Below, in pieces: positions 1 to 9,400 of a stretch of 64,000 bases of DNA. This stretch comes from CAZFLM01 sp964519955 (GTDB taxonomy: Bacteria; Armatimonadota; Chthonomonadetes; Chthonomonadales; CAJBBX01): the NCBI GenBank assembly GCA_964519955.1, contig CAZFLM010000001.1:205899-269898 (forward strand). The letters are read 5' to 3'. A model generated the notes under the pieces. The model saw only the letters and a list, made by a program, of their open reading frames with translations, was not told the DNA's origin and did no database searches. Each line of letters starts with the position of its first letter. Position 1 is the stretch's first letter. A program made the translations under genes and the position numbers.

Positions 1-825
1 CTCCTCCACCACCACGAACCGGTGCGTCTTGCGAACCGACTCGAGGATCAGCTCCTTGTCCAGCGGCACCAGCGTGCGCGGGTCGATCACCTCCGCGTCG
101 ATGCCGGCCTCGGCCAACTGGTCTGCCGCCGAGAGGGCCCGGTACACGGTCAGAAGCTTGCCCACGATGGTCACGTCGCGCCCCTCGCGGCGGATGGCGC
201 CCTTCCCGATCGGCACCACGTAGTCCTCGTCCGGCACCTCGCCGATCGGGCTGACGGCGCCCTTCTCCGCGCGGTTGCCCTTGCTCCCGTACAGCAGCTT
301 GTGCTCGAACATGAGCACCGGGTTGTCGTCGCGCACGGCCGCCTTCAGGAGCCCCTTCGCATCGTAGGCCGTGCTCGGCGCGACGACCTTCAGCCCGGGC
401 ACGTGCGTGAAGAAGACCTCCAGCGTCTGCGCATGCTGAGCGCCCCGCCGCGTCGACCCCACGGGCGCCCGCATGACCATCGGCACCTTGACCGCGCCGC
501 CCGCCATGTACGTCATCTTCGCGGCCTGGTTGGCGAGCTGGTCCATCATGCAGAACAGGAAGTCGCCGTACTGCACGTCGGCGATGGGCCGCATGCCCGT
601 CATCGCCGCGCCGATCGCGATGCCGCAGAAGCCGGACTCGGAGATCGGCGTGTCGAGAACGCGCTCCGGCCCGAACTCGTCCGAGAGCCCCAGCGTGACC
701 GTGAACGCGCCGCCCCAGCCGCCCTTGACGCCGATGTCCTCGCCGATGCAGAACACCGTCGGGTCGCGCCGCATCTCCTCCCGAATACCCTCGCGGAGGG
801 CCTCCGCAATGCCCATGGTCGCCAT
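1..825 (-). CDS. 2-oxoacid dehydrogenase E1 component, beta subunit (partial, 3' end outside window)
   Basis: This reading frame stays open to the left edge, so the C-terminal part is missing. It encodes the beta subunit of a thiamine-diphosphate E1 enzyme of the pyruvate/acetoin/branched-chain dehydrogenase type. With the alpha subunit it decarboxylates a 2-oxoacid (or acetoin) and passes the acyl group to a lipoyl E2. The N-terminus MATMGIAEALREG is followed by the family signatures GEDIGVKGG, DTPISESGF, a QYGDF-type segment and APVGSTRRGAQHAQ. The ATG at 825 lies one base after the TGA of the alpha gene, so the two subunits are translationally coupled. E2 and E3 are not in the window and may lie further left. 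Substrate cannot be told from sequence; acetoin or pyruvate-type is the default reading. Confidence 0.9.
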   Translation of the reverse strand, partial: MATMGIAEALREGIREEMRRDPTVFCIGEDIGVKGGWGGAFTVTLGLSDEFGPERVLDTPISESGFCGIAIGAAMTGMRPIADVQYGDFLFCMMDQLANQAAKMTYMAGGAVKVPMVMRAPVGSTRRGAQHAQTLEVFFTHVPGLKVVAPSTAYDAKGLLKAAVRDDNPVLMFEHKLLYGSKGNRAEKGAVSPIGEVPDEDYVVPIGKGAIRREGRDVTIVGKLLTVYRALSAADQLAEAGIDAEVIDPRTLVPLDKELILESVRKTHRFVVVEE

Positions 826-826
826 G

Positions 827-1798
827 TCAGTCGCCCTCCCAGTACACATGCCGCATCAGATCCTCCGGCTGGGGGGCCGGGCTCGCCTCGGCATAGGCGA
901 CGGCGTCGTCGATCTCGGCGGCCACGTCGGCTTCGACCGCGTCCAGCGCCGCCTGCTCCAGCCCGTGCTCAGCCGACAGCAGCCTGGCCGCGGTGACCGA
1001 GAGCGGGTCGTGCTCCTTCCAGGATGCCTCCTCGTCGTCCGGCCTGTAGTCGCAGGCGTCGCTGCGAGAGTGGCCGCACTGGCGGTAGGTCAGGCACTCC
1101 AGCAGCGTCGGCCCCTCGCCGCGGCGCGCACGCGCCACCGCCCGCTCCGCCGCCTCGCGCACCGCCTCGACGTCGTTGCCGTCGACCACCTCCCCGGGCA
1201 TTCCGTACGCCGAAGCGCGGTCGGCCACGTGGGCCACCGCAAACGCCTTGTCGAAGTGCGTCGACGCGCCGTAGAGGTTGTTCTCGCAGACGTAGAGCAC
1301 GGGCAGCTTCCAGATGGCCGCCATGTTGAGCGCCTCGTGCCAGTCGCCCTCGTTCGACGCGCCCTCGCCGTGGTAGGCGACGGAGACCTGGTCGGTGCCG
1401 CGCATCTTCGCAGAGAGCGCCGCGCCCGCCGCGATGGGGCAGCCCGCGCCGACGATGGCGATCGCGGGGAACGCTCCCTCGCGCACATCGCCCACGTGCA
1501 TGGAGCCGCCCTTGCCGCGGCAGCAGCCCGTCACCTTGGCCATCAGTTCGGCCATGATGATGCGCGGGCCGACGCCCTTGCCGAGCGCGTGACCGTGCGG
1601 CCGGTGCGTGCCGAACACCCAGTCGTCGCGCCGGAGCACGGAGCCGACGCCGGTCGGTACGGCCTCCTGCCCGATGCACAGGTGGAGGGTCGAGGGGATG
1701 CGCCCCTGCAGGAACAGCGCGTTGCACCGCTCCTCGAACCGCCGGATCAGCAGCATCCGCCGGTAGAGGGCCAGCAGTTCGTCGGTCCGCAGGCTCAT
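827..1798 (-). CDS. 2-oxoacid dehydrogenase E1 component, alpha subunit
   Basis: The 323-residue product has the length and order of an E1 alpha subunit. It shows an N-terminal RRFEERCNALFLQGRIPST segment, the GTHRPHGHALGKG loop, the thiamine-diphosphate/Mg motif GEGASNEGDWHEALN followed by CENNLYG, and the YRQCGHSRSD loop that is phosphorylated in mitochondrial relatives. The Mg-binding Asp of the usual GDG is Glu here (GEG), as in branched-chain enzymes, so this is not a defect. The ATG at 1798 overlaps the stop of the aldolase gene (ATGA), and the stop abuts the beta subunit. The gene is the fourth of a SorC-led operon, so the enzyme probably oxidises a product of the kinase and aldolase steps upstream. 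That link is inference from position. Confidence 0.92.
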   Translation of the reverse strand: MSLRTDELLALYRRMLLIRRFEERCNALFLQGRIPSTLHLCIGQEAVPTGVGSVLRRDDWVFGTHRPHGHALGKGVGPRIIMAELMAKVTGCCRGKGGSMHVGDVREGAFPAIAIVGAGCPIAAGAALSAKMRGTDQVSVAYHGEGASNEGDWHEALNMAAIWKLPVLYVCENNLYGASTHFDKAFAVAHVADRASAYGMPGEVVDGNDVEAVREAAERAVARARRGEGPTLLECLTYRQCGHSRSDACDYRPDDEEASWKEHDPLSVTAARLLSAEHGLEQAALDAVEADVAAEIDDAVAYAEASPAPQPEDLMRHVYWEGD

Positions 1799-2688
1799 CG
1801 CGCCACCGCCTTGCCCGAGCTGCCGTACAGGCGCATCAGCTCGCGGACCTTCTCGGTCAGCGCACGCCGCGCCGCCGCGGTCACGTCGCCCGGCTTCCGC
1901 GAGCCCAGCGCCTCGTGCACGTCCAGCGCGGATGGCAGCGCCGCGAACGTGCCGCGGTGCGCGTCGAAGTAGGTCCGCTTGAGCACGGTGCCCACGTTCA
2001 TCTTCGCCACGCCGTTCGCGATCGCGTGGGGCATCGCGGCGGGCGGGAAGCTCGTGCCTCCGTGGAGCGCAAAGGGCAGCCCGACGGCCTCGTGGAGCGC
2101 CTCCAGCCTGCCGGGATCGATCGTGGCCCACCCGTCGGACTTGATGTGCACGTTGCCGATCGACACCGCCAGGCAGTCGACCCCGGTGGCCGCGACGAAT
2201 GCGCGCGCCTCGGCAGGGTCGGTCATCTCGCCGTCCTCCTCGCCGGCGGCCGCGTCCGGCAGATGCCCCAACTCCGCCTCGACGGCGACGCCGCAGGTGT
2301 GGGCCCGCGCGGTGAGATCGGCAGTGACCTGCAGGGCCTCGGTGGGAGAGAGAGCATCCGTCGAGAGCAGGAGGCAGTTGAAGCCGGCGTCGAGCGCGGC
2401 GTGCGCCTGGGCCAGCGTCTGCGCCTCGTTGAACATGACCGCAGCCGGCACGCGAGCCACGTCGGCCGCGGCCAGCGCCAGGGCCCCGAGCACGTGCACG
2501 CCGCGCGCCTCCAGCCAGCCGCCGTCCACCATCATCCCGCCGAAGCCGGCGATGACCGGTGACTGCTCGGCTTCCGCGGCGTCCAGCACGGCCTCCAGCG
2601 ACGCGAGGTCCCACGACTCGAAGTAGCCGACCGCGTAGCCGCCGCGCACGGCGTCGCCTAACAGGTCGGGCATGGACACGACAGGCAT
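1795..2688 (-). CDS. class II (FbaA/GatY-fold) ketose-bisphosphate aldolase-like protein with altered active site
   Basis: The 297-residue product has the class II aldolase layout. It shows an N-terminal MPDLLGDAVRGGYAVGYF, a central VEAELGHLPD, then NVHIKSDGW and LHGGTSFP near the C-terminus. The last two hold the two later Zn-binding histidines of the family. The first metal/catalytic motif, normally His-Leu-Asp-His, reads Met-Phe-Asn-Glu at residues 85-88. The catalytic Asp is therefore Asn87 and the first Zn ligand is Glu88. The protein may still bind a metal through Glu plus two His, but normal retro-aldol chemistry is uncertain. The gene overlaps the kinase stop (ATGA at 2688) and the E1 alpha start. 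It may act on the kinase product or be a derived lyase or epimerase. Confidence 0.8.
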   Translation of the reverse strand: MPVVSMPDLLGDAVRGGYAVGYFESWDLASLEAVLDAAEAEQSPVIAGFGGMMVDGGWLEARGVHVLGALALAAADVARVPAAVMFNEAQTLAQAHAALDAGFNCLLLSTDALSPTEALQVTADLTARAHTCGVAVEAELGHLPDAAAGEEDGEMTDPAEARAFVAATGVDCLAVSIGNVHIKSDGWATIDPGRLEALHEAVGLPFALHGGTSFPPAAMPHAIANGVAKMNVGTVLKRTYFDAHRGTFAALPSALDVHEALGSRKPGDVTAAARRALTEKVRELMRLYGSSGKAVAR

Positions 2689-3674
2689 CAGGCAACCCCT
2701 TCCGCGCACCGGACATCCAGCGGGTGCGCCCCCATCAGTTCCTCGACCGCGGCCCGGCTCGCGACGCCCGCGGTGCACCCGAGCTTGGTGCAGGCGAGCG
2801 CCCCGACAGCACTGGCGAAGCTCAGGCGCCGCGGGGTATCCCAGCCTTCCAGCAGCCCGAGGATGTAGCCGGCCGCGAAGGCGTCGCCGGAGCCCGACCC
2901 GTCCACGAAGTCGATCGGGTAGACACCCGCCGTCCACACCTTGCCGCCCTCGGCCACCAGCGTGCCGCGGCTGCCCTGCGTGATGACGACGGACCGGGCG
3001 CCCATACCCAGGAACCGCTCGGCCTGGGCGCGGGGGTCGGTCAGGCCGGTCAGCGTCTCGGCCTCCTCGTCGTTGGGCATGAACACATCGACCTGCGGCA
3101 GAACCGTCTCCAGGGCGCTCAGACCGGACGAATCGCCCGCCGGAACCACCACGTCGAGCACGACCGTCGCGCCCCTGGCACGGGCTTGCGCAAAGGCGTC
3201 CGCGGTCGCCTTGGGGTCCAGGGCCGGAAGCACGAGGTAACCGCCCACGTAGAGGAGCGCCGCATCGTCGAGCGCCGGGTTCCGCAGGTCCGCCGCGTTG
3301 AAGCGCGTGTTGGCGCCGAACGTGTGCAGGAAGCGGCGGTCCTCGCCTGCCACGGTCAGCACCACGGTCTTCGACGTGCCGCCCGCGTCGCGCCGGATGG
3401 CCGAGGTGCCCAGGCCGCGCGCCGCGAGCTTCCGCTCGATGAACTCGCCGAACACGTCGTCGCCCACTACGCCGCAGACCGCGACGTTGCCGCCGAGGGC
3501 CGCCAGGACCGTGCCCGTGTTCGCCGCGCACCCACCGGTCTCGAGCAGGAAGTCGTCGGTCGCCAACAGCGCCCCGGCGGCAGGCAGGCCCGGCAGCGGC
3601 GGCACGAAGATGTCCGCCACCAGGATTCCCGCGCACGCAACCTTCCGCCCACCGGCCGGGCTGCTACTCGCCAT
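2688..3674 (-). CDS. PfkB-family carbohydrate kinase
   Basis: The 328-residue product belongs to the ribokinase/PfkB superfamily, which phosphorylates sugars, sugar acids or nucleosides with ATP. Visible hallmarks are the N-terminal GILVADIFVPPLP strand, the GGCAANTG glycine pair after the beta-lid region, and the C-terminal GSGSGDAFAAG signature with catalytic base Asp264. Start at ATG 3674 overlaps the end of the regulator gene by 11 bases. The stop overlaps the aldolase start. The gene follows a SorC regulator, a family that responds to phosphorylated sugars, so the substrate is probably a sugar or sugar derivative whose phosphate is the inducer. The exact sugar is not evident. Confidence 0.9.
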   Translation of the reverse strand: MASSSPAGGRKVACAGILVADIFVPPLPGLPAAGALLATDDFLLETGGCAANTGTVLAALGGNVAVCGVVGDDVFGEFIERKLAARGLGTSAIRRDAGGTSKTVVLTVAGEDRRFLHTFGANTRFNAADLRNPALDDAALLYVGGYLVLPALDPKATADAFAQARARGATVVLDVVVPAGDSSGLSALETVLPQVDVFMPNDEEAETLTGLTDPRAQAERFLGMGARSVVITQGSRGTLVAEGGKVWTAGVYPIDFVDGSGSGDAFAAGYILGLLEGWDTPRRLSFASAVGALACTKLGCTAGVASRAAVEELMGAHPLDVRCAEGVA

Positions 3675-4644
3675 CGCCTTCTCCCATCGTCTCGTCGTCC
3701 AACCGCAGCGCCTCGCGCGCGTTCGCCACGCTGGTCGCGAGCACGTCGAGCATGCCGCTGCGCAGAGCCCCCAGGATGGCGCGCCCCTTCCCCAGTTCCG
3801 AGGCGATGCCGATCACGCAGCCGATGCGCCGCAGGTCGTCTGCTCCGACGCTGATGACCCGGTCGCGCATCCCGGCGGCCACGGGGCGCCCGTCGACATC
3901 GAAGAAGGAGCCCAGGATGTCGCCGACGGCGCCGGCAGCCCGCATGCGCGCCATGTCCGCAGACGAGAAGCAGCCCATGCGCACCACGGCGCTCGCATTC
4001 TCCGCATCGCCGATGCCCACGATCGCCATGTCGGCGGAGGCGGCCATGTCGAGCGTCAGGCGGACGTCATCGTGCTGCGCAAACGCCTGCCGCACCGCCG
4101 CGGACTCGGCATAGGCGGGCGCGAACAGGCACACGCTCCCCGCGCCGAACCGGTCCGCCAGGTTGCGGCACGCCTCGCCGGCGTCCACCCCGCGTGCGGC
4201 GGTCGGCGACCCGCCGATGGCGGCCACGAACGTGCACTCCCGCGACGGCGCCTGCCGGATCGACGCGGCCACCCCGCCCACGTTGCGCCCCATGCCGACC
4301 GCCACGGTCATGCCGGCGCGCAGGTGCCGCAGCAGGTACTCGCCCACGCGCTGGGTGACAAACTCGCGCTGGATCGTGTCGTCGGAGTGGTCCGCGCCCA
4401 GCAGCACGTGCTTCAGCCCGAAGCGCGCCGCGATCTCCGACTCCAGCCGCTCCGTGATGGCCGGCGGCGCGTGCACGGTGATCTCGACGATGCCCTGCTC
4501 GCGCGCCTGCCGGATCAGGCGGCCGGCCTTGACGCGGGACAGCCCGAGTCGCGCGGCCACCTCCGCCTGGGTCGCGTCCTCCAGGTAGTAGAGCGCCGCG
4601 GCGCGGGTCATGAGTTCCAGTTGGCTCTGAGTATCGTTGCGCAT
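3664..4644 (-). CDS. SorC/DeoR-type sugar-binding transcriptional regulator
   Basis: The protein has an N-terminal helix-turn-helix (TQAEVAARLGLSRVKAGRLI) followed by a SorC-type sugar-phosphate-binding domain. That domain includes GMTVAVGMGRNVGG, FVAAIGGSP and GVGDAENA-like segments (here VGIGDAENAS). About 326 residues is normal for the family. ATG 4644 (MRNDTQSQ) is preferred over an upstream ATG at 4680. The region between them holds the likely transcription start and operator repeats, and the HTH begins soon after Met 4644. The gene is first in the operon with kinase, aldolase-like and E1 genes and very probably controls it, releasing DNA when a sugar phosphate binds. Confidence 0.88.
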   Translation of the reverse strand: MRNDTQSQLELMTRAAALYYLEDATQAEVAARLGLSRVKAGRLIRQAREQGIVEITVHAPPAITERLESEIAARFGLKHVLLGADHSDDTIQREFVTQRVGEYLLRHLRAGMTVAVGMGRNVGGVAASIRQAPSRECTFVAAIGGSPTAARGVDAGEACRNLADRFGAGSVCLFAPAYAESAAVRQAFAQHDDVRLTLDMAASADMAIVGIGDAENASAVVRMGCFSSADMARMRAAGAVGDILGSFFDVDGRPVAAGMRDRVISVGADDLRRIGCVIGIASELGKGRAILGALRSGMLDVLATSVANAREALRLDDETMGEGDGE

Positions 4645-4650
4645 GGCGAC

Positions 4651-4713
4651 CAGATGTTCAGTAGTCGAGCAGATGCTCACTCACATTATGTGCTGCGCGA
4701 ACGACGATGTCAA
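4651..4713 (-). promoter_or_regulatory. SorC operon promoter with two direct operator-like repeats
   Basis: On the minus strand a consensus TTGACA (4708-4713) is followed by a 17-base spacer and CATAAT (4685-4690), a near-ideal sigma-70 promoter for the regulator gene. The -10 lies inside an 11-base palindrome CACATTATGTG (4682-4692). Immediately downstream, the ten-mer CAGATG[TC]TCA occurs twice in direct orientation on the plus strand, at 4651-4660 and 4670-4679, 19 bases apart. The second also lies in the palindrome GAGCAGATGCTC (4667-4678). These fit an autoregulatory SorC operator covering the start of transcription. Confidence 0.7.
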
Positions 4714-4962
4714 GTGGGCGCAGACGAGTGGTGGCGGCCTGCTCGCCTCGGCGTGGAGCCGCCATCGGCACATCGGCGCAGCGCCGTCCGCGGCATCCGG
4801 CTACGTTCGGCCCGCTGGTCCCGGTTCTGCCGCCCCAAGTCCATTTTGCTGGCCGCAAGGACCTGGGCCAGCCCGCGACGAAATGTCCCGTGAACATGCC
4901 CGCTCGGCCCCGCGCCCCACCCGGCAAAGGCGCGAGCGCACGGCGCGGAAGGGGTACCTCCA

Positions 4963-6315
4963 ATGCGATTCCCGGGTTCGTCCACCAGCGGCAGACGGCT
5001 CGCAGCCGCCGCACAGACTGCCGCCATCGCGCTCGCCCTTGGCCTGCTGCCTGCCGCGGCGCCGGCTGCCGACGAGCAGGATCTCATCGACAAGCTGCCC
5101 CTGTGGCAGCCCGGCCGCTCGATCACCACGAGCATCAAGGACGCGCTGCCCACCGTCAACCTCGTGGGCCCGGACGAGGACCACTGCCAGGACATCCCCG
5201 ATAACTGGATGATCCCGCCTGGCTACTACCGCGCGGTGATCCGGTCGTACTGCCTCCACGCGGGCGCGTACGGCCCCACCAAGGGAGACGGCTACCTGAT
5301 CGCGCCGCTCAAGGGCGATCGTGCGCCGCTCATTCGCAAGGTCCTCGTCCGATCCGTTAGCCATCCCGAGATCGAGCAGTCCGACGTGCAGCGCCTCATC
5401 TGGGGCATCGAGGACGGCGCCAAGTGGGACAACTACGATGCCGGCTTCAAGCAGCGGATCGCTCCCCTGGTCGGCGGCCCGGAGATCGCGCTCCTGAACA
5501 TCGAGCCGCAGCGCGCGGCGGCGGCCGACGAGATCAAGAAGCGCCTTGGCGGGCTGGTCCCCGGCGCGGTGCGAAACGCGGTCGATCAGTACGCCGAGCT
5601 GCGCAACAGCATCACGCGGCTCACTTCGTTCGACGAGCTGGAGCGCATTGCCGTCAAGACGGGTGTGGCGCCCTGGGGCAAGGACAGCCGCCGCGACGTG
5701 CAGCCCGGATCCTGGGCGTACATCGGCAACGGCTTCTACCTGCGCGCCTTCGTCGAGAGCTACCCGACCACGACACTCGAAGTCTTCCGAGCGGTGCGCG
5801 GCAACTGGACCTTCGACGACAAGCGCCGCGTCACCCGATTCGCGATGGGCGGCTACGTCATCGACACCACGTACGCCGACGCGCCGGCCACGCAGACGGT
5901 GAACGGCGCGTCGGCCAAGGTCTGGCGGTTCAAGACCGTCACGTACCGCCACCCGGACGGGCGCACGGCGACCATCGAGGACACGGGCTATGTCGTCGCG
6001 GACGGTCCGGCGCCCGAGCGGGACGTGCCCGGCGGAGGCGTCGAGATCGTCCGCGACGATAGCCTGGGCAGCATGCAGCACTACAAGGACGGCCTCAAGA
6101 CGGCGTCGAACCCGACAGACCTGAAGAGCAAGCTCAAGTGGATCGTCGATCACCAGAACCGGGTGGACGCCGCCTTCGGCGCGGCCAGCAACGCGCTCGC
6201 AGGTGACGAGGGCGGCGACCCGGGGCCCAGCAAGCTCGACCCTTCGAGCCACACGGCGACGCCTGCCAACACCTCCAAGCAGCGCGAAGCTCTCAGCGCG
6301 TTCAAGAAGAAGTAG
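4963..6315 (+). CDS. secreted protein of unknown function
   Basis: The 450-residue product starts with a clear signal peptide (basic n-region, hydrophobic AIALALGLLPAAAPA, cleavage near residue 36). I do not recognise the mature domain. It has only two obvious early cysteines, Cys72 (DEDHCQD) and Cys97 (SYCLHAGAYGP). A conserved-looking segment VQRLIWGIEDG contains Gln143. The Tyr-Cys and Gln-x-x-Ile-Trp pair loosely recalls thioester (TQXA-type) surface domains, but the Cys-Gln distance is much shorter than I remember for them. A Cys72-Cys97 disulfide is an equal possibility. The C-terminal third has a beta-rich segment (GSWAYIGNGFYLRAF) and ends in a Lys-rich tail. It is a single-gene unit with a strong hairpin after the stop. 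Confidence 0.8.
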   Translation: MRFPGSSTSGRRLAAAAQTAAIALALGLLPAAAPAADEQDLIDKLPLWQPGRSITTSIKDALPTVNLVGPDEDHCQDIPDNWMIPPGYYRAVIRSYCLHAGAYGPTKGDGYLIAPLKGDRAPLIRKVLVRSVSHPEIEQSDVQRLIWGIEDGAKWDNYDAGFKQRIAPLVGGPEIALLNIEPQRAAAADEIKKRLGGLVPGAVRNAVDQYAELRNSITRLTSFDELERIAVKTGVAPWGKDSRRDVQPGSWAYIGNGFYLRAFVESYPTTTLEVFRAVRGNWTFDDKRRVTRFAMGGYVIDTTYADAPATQTVNGASAKVWRFKTVTYRHPDGRTATIEDTGYVVADGPAPERDVPGGGVEIVRDDSLGSMQHYKDGLKTASNPTDLKSKLKWIVDHQNRVDAAFGAASNALAGDEGGDPGPSKLDPSSHTATPANTSKQREALSAFKKK

Positions 6316-6324
6316 GCGTTGCAC

Positions 6325-6360
6325 GCGGCCCCTTCCTTCATGATCGAGGGAAGGGGCCGC
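6325..6360. terminator. 12-bp hairpin terminator
   Basis: A perfect 12-base inverted repeat (6325-6336 and 6349-6360, GCGGCCCCTTCC type) with a 12-base loop begins 9 bases after the stop of the secreted protein gene. There is no T-run, so it may act with Rho, or bidirectionally for the convergent histidine kinase gene that ends at 6489. Confidence 0.6.
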
Positions 6361-6488
6361 TCGGACGTAGTGAGGAGAGTGGCTGCCGAGCCCGCTTCGG
6401 CCCGGCAACTCGAGGACACCGTCGCGACGGGCGGGCGGGTGCGTGCGGCGTCATCCAGGGCGCGTCGGCTGCACCGCCGCCTGGGCCG

Positions 6489-9400
6489 TCATCTGCCAGG
6501 CCCCGAGCGTTCGTCCAGCGACGCGCGTACCGCGTCGGCCAGCGTCGACAGATTGAATGGCTTCTGCAGGAACCGCATACCGTGCGCGCTCGCGAGGTGC
6601 GACGGTGAGCGATCGCCCGTGTACCCACTGCACAGGACGACCGGGAGATCAGCGTTCTCATGCCTCAGGCGCTCCGCGATCTCCAGGCCGGTCTCGCCGC
6701 CGGGCATCACCATGTCGCTCACCAGCAGATCGATCTGATCGTGGTGCTGCGACCAGATATGCTCCGCCTCGCCGCCGTCCTTCGCCTCCAACACCACGTA
6801 CCCGCGGCTGCGCAGCGCCTGCGAGACGAAGAACAGCAGAGCCTGGTCGTCCTCCACTAGCAGAATGCACTCCGATCCCGCCGACTCGGCGGTGGGCGCC
6901 TCGCCTGCGTCGGCCCCCGGTTCGGCTTGCGCGGCCGGCAGATAGATCCTGAACGTTGAGCCCTGCCCGGCCGCGCTCTCGACCTCGATCCAACCGTTGT
7001 GCTGCTGCACGATGCCGTAGACCGTGGCCAGCCCCAGGCCGGTGCCCTTGCCCACCTCCTTCGTCGTGAAGAACGGCTCGAAGATGCGCTTCTGGGTCTC
7101 CTCGTCCATGCCGCAGCCCTCGTCCGCGACAGACAGGCAGACGAAGGGGCCGGGGCGCGCGCCAGGGTGCATCTCCGCCTGCTCCGGCGTCACCGCAACC
7201 GTGTCGGCCCTGACGGTGAGCCGTCCGCCCCCGGGCATCGCGTCGCGCGCGTTGATGCACAGGTTCATCAGGATTTGATCCACCATGCCGGCGTCCGCCA
7301 GCACCGACGATGACGCACTACTTGGCACGAATGTCAGGACGACGTCCTCGCCGAGAAGACGGCCCAGCATCTTGGTGATGCCCTTGACCGACTCGTCGAT
7401 GTCGACGATCGTCGCATCCATGATCTGCCGTCGGCTGAACAGGAGCAACTGGCGTGTCAAGGTGACGGCCCGATGCGCCTCACGTTCGAGCTGTACAAGC
7501 CCCGATCGGGTCTTCTCGGCAAGGCCGGGCTCCGCCTTGAGCAGCTCCAGGTTCATCAGGATCGCGGCGAGGATGTTGTTGAAGTCGTGCGCCACCCCGC
7601 CTGCCAGTTGCCCGATGGCCTCCAGCTTCTGAGCCTGCCGCAGCCCCTCCTCGAGCTTGCGCCGCTCGGTGATGTCCTCCTTCAGGGCTACGTAGTGCGT
7701 GATCTTGCCCTGTGCGTCCAGGATGGGAGAGATGGAGGCGGCCTCCAGGAACTCCTCGCCATTCTTCCTGCGGTTCAGGAACTCCCCGCGCCACTCGCCG
7801 CCGGCCGTGATGGTGCGCCACAGGCGCCGGTACTCCTCCGGACGCGTCTTGCCGGACTTCAGCACGCGCGGATTGAGCCCGCAGGCCTCAGCGGCCGTGT
7901 AGCCGGTAACCTCGCTGAACTTCGGGTTCACGTACTCGATGGCGCCGTTGGCGTCGGTGATGACGATCGAGGCCGGGCTCTGCTCCACCGCGCGCGATAG
8001 CTTGCGCAGCTCCTGCTCGGCAGCGTCGCGCTTGGCACGCGTGCGCAGCGCCGTAACGCCGAACGCGAGGTCGCCAGCCATCTGCTCCATCAGCCGGATC
8101 TCCTCCTCCTCCGTGAAGGCGTCGGGTTCGGCCGCATAGATCGCCAGTGCCCCAAAACGTACGCCTGCTTCGTTGTTGAGCGGCAGCGCGATCACGGAGC
8201 GGTATGCGCCTCGGGCCGCGTACGCACGCCATGGGCGGTAGTCGGGATCGGTCTCCACGTCCTGGCAGATGGTCGCCCTGCCGGACCGGATGGCGCGGCC
8301 TATGGGGCCATGCCCGCGTTCCGTCTCGCCCCAGCTCACGCGCGTTTCGTGCATTCCCGCATCGGAGATGCCCGACCATGCCACCGGCTCGACGCTCTTC
8401 TCCTCGTCGTCTCGCGCGAAGCCAACCCACGCCATCCGGTACCCGGCCTCGTCGCAGACGATGCGGCATACCTCTTGCAGCAGCGCCGACTCGTCCGTAG
8501 CGCGCAGCATCGCCTCGTTGCAGGCGCTCACCGCCCGCAGGTCGCGGTTGGTTCGCTCCAGCGCCGCGCGAGCCCGCCTGAGGTCGGATATGTCCATCAC
8601 CTGCACGATGTAGCCGACACGCTTGCACAGGGCCTCCGGTACCGGAGTAGTGAGCAGGAGCAGTTCGGCCCGCGAGGGGACGTCCGTGTCGTCCGAACGC
8701 AGCACAGTGTCGAAGGCCGCCTGCACCGCCACGGGCTCGCCGCGCTCCAGGTGCTCCCAGATCTCCGGCGCCTCGTGGCCGGGGGCATCGGCCAGTCGCA
8801 GCTTGCCCACCACGTGCTCCGGCGTGGTGCCGAACATGCGATAGGCCTTCGGGTTGGCGTCGATCAGGATGCCGCTCCGATCGTAGATGCCGATCGGCAG
8901 CGGCGAACTCTCGAACACGGTGTTGACGAGTTCGTGTGCCTCGCGGAGGTCCTGCTCGGAGGCCCTCTGGTCGGTGATGTCCAGCGTCGCGCCGATGTAG
9001 CCCAGGAGGCGCCCCTCCTCATCGAACCGAGGATGCGCCAGCTCGCGCACCCAGCGCACCTCACCGTCGGCGCGCACAATCCGGTGCTCCAGCTCGAAGG
9101 CTGCGCCCCGATCCGCGCAGTCTCGGAACGTGCGATCGAGCAACAGGGCGTCGTCCGGGGCAAAGTAGCGATCGAGCAGCTCCTCGTACGACGGCGACGG
9201 CGCGCGGGGCGCCAGCCCGTAGATGCGGCACTCCTCCTCGGACCATACGGTCGCCCCGGTCTCGGCCACAAACTCCCAACTCCCGAGATGAGCCAGGCTC
9301 TCGGCCTCCTCCAGGACGCGCCGAGCGCGATCGAGCGCCTTCTGGGTCTGCTTGGCCTCGGTGATGTCGCGTCCGACCACCACCGAGCCCACGATCGCCC

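Noticed and set aside
2040..2120. GEG instead of GDG in the E1 alpha thiamine motif as a defect
   Set aside because: Branched-chain E1 alpha subunits also have GEG, so it is within normal variation.
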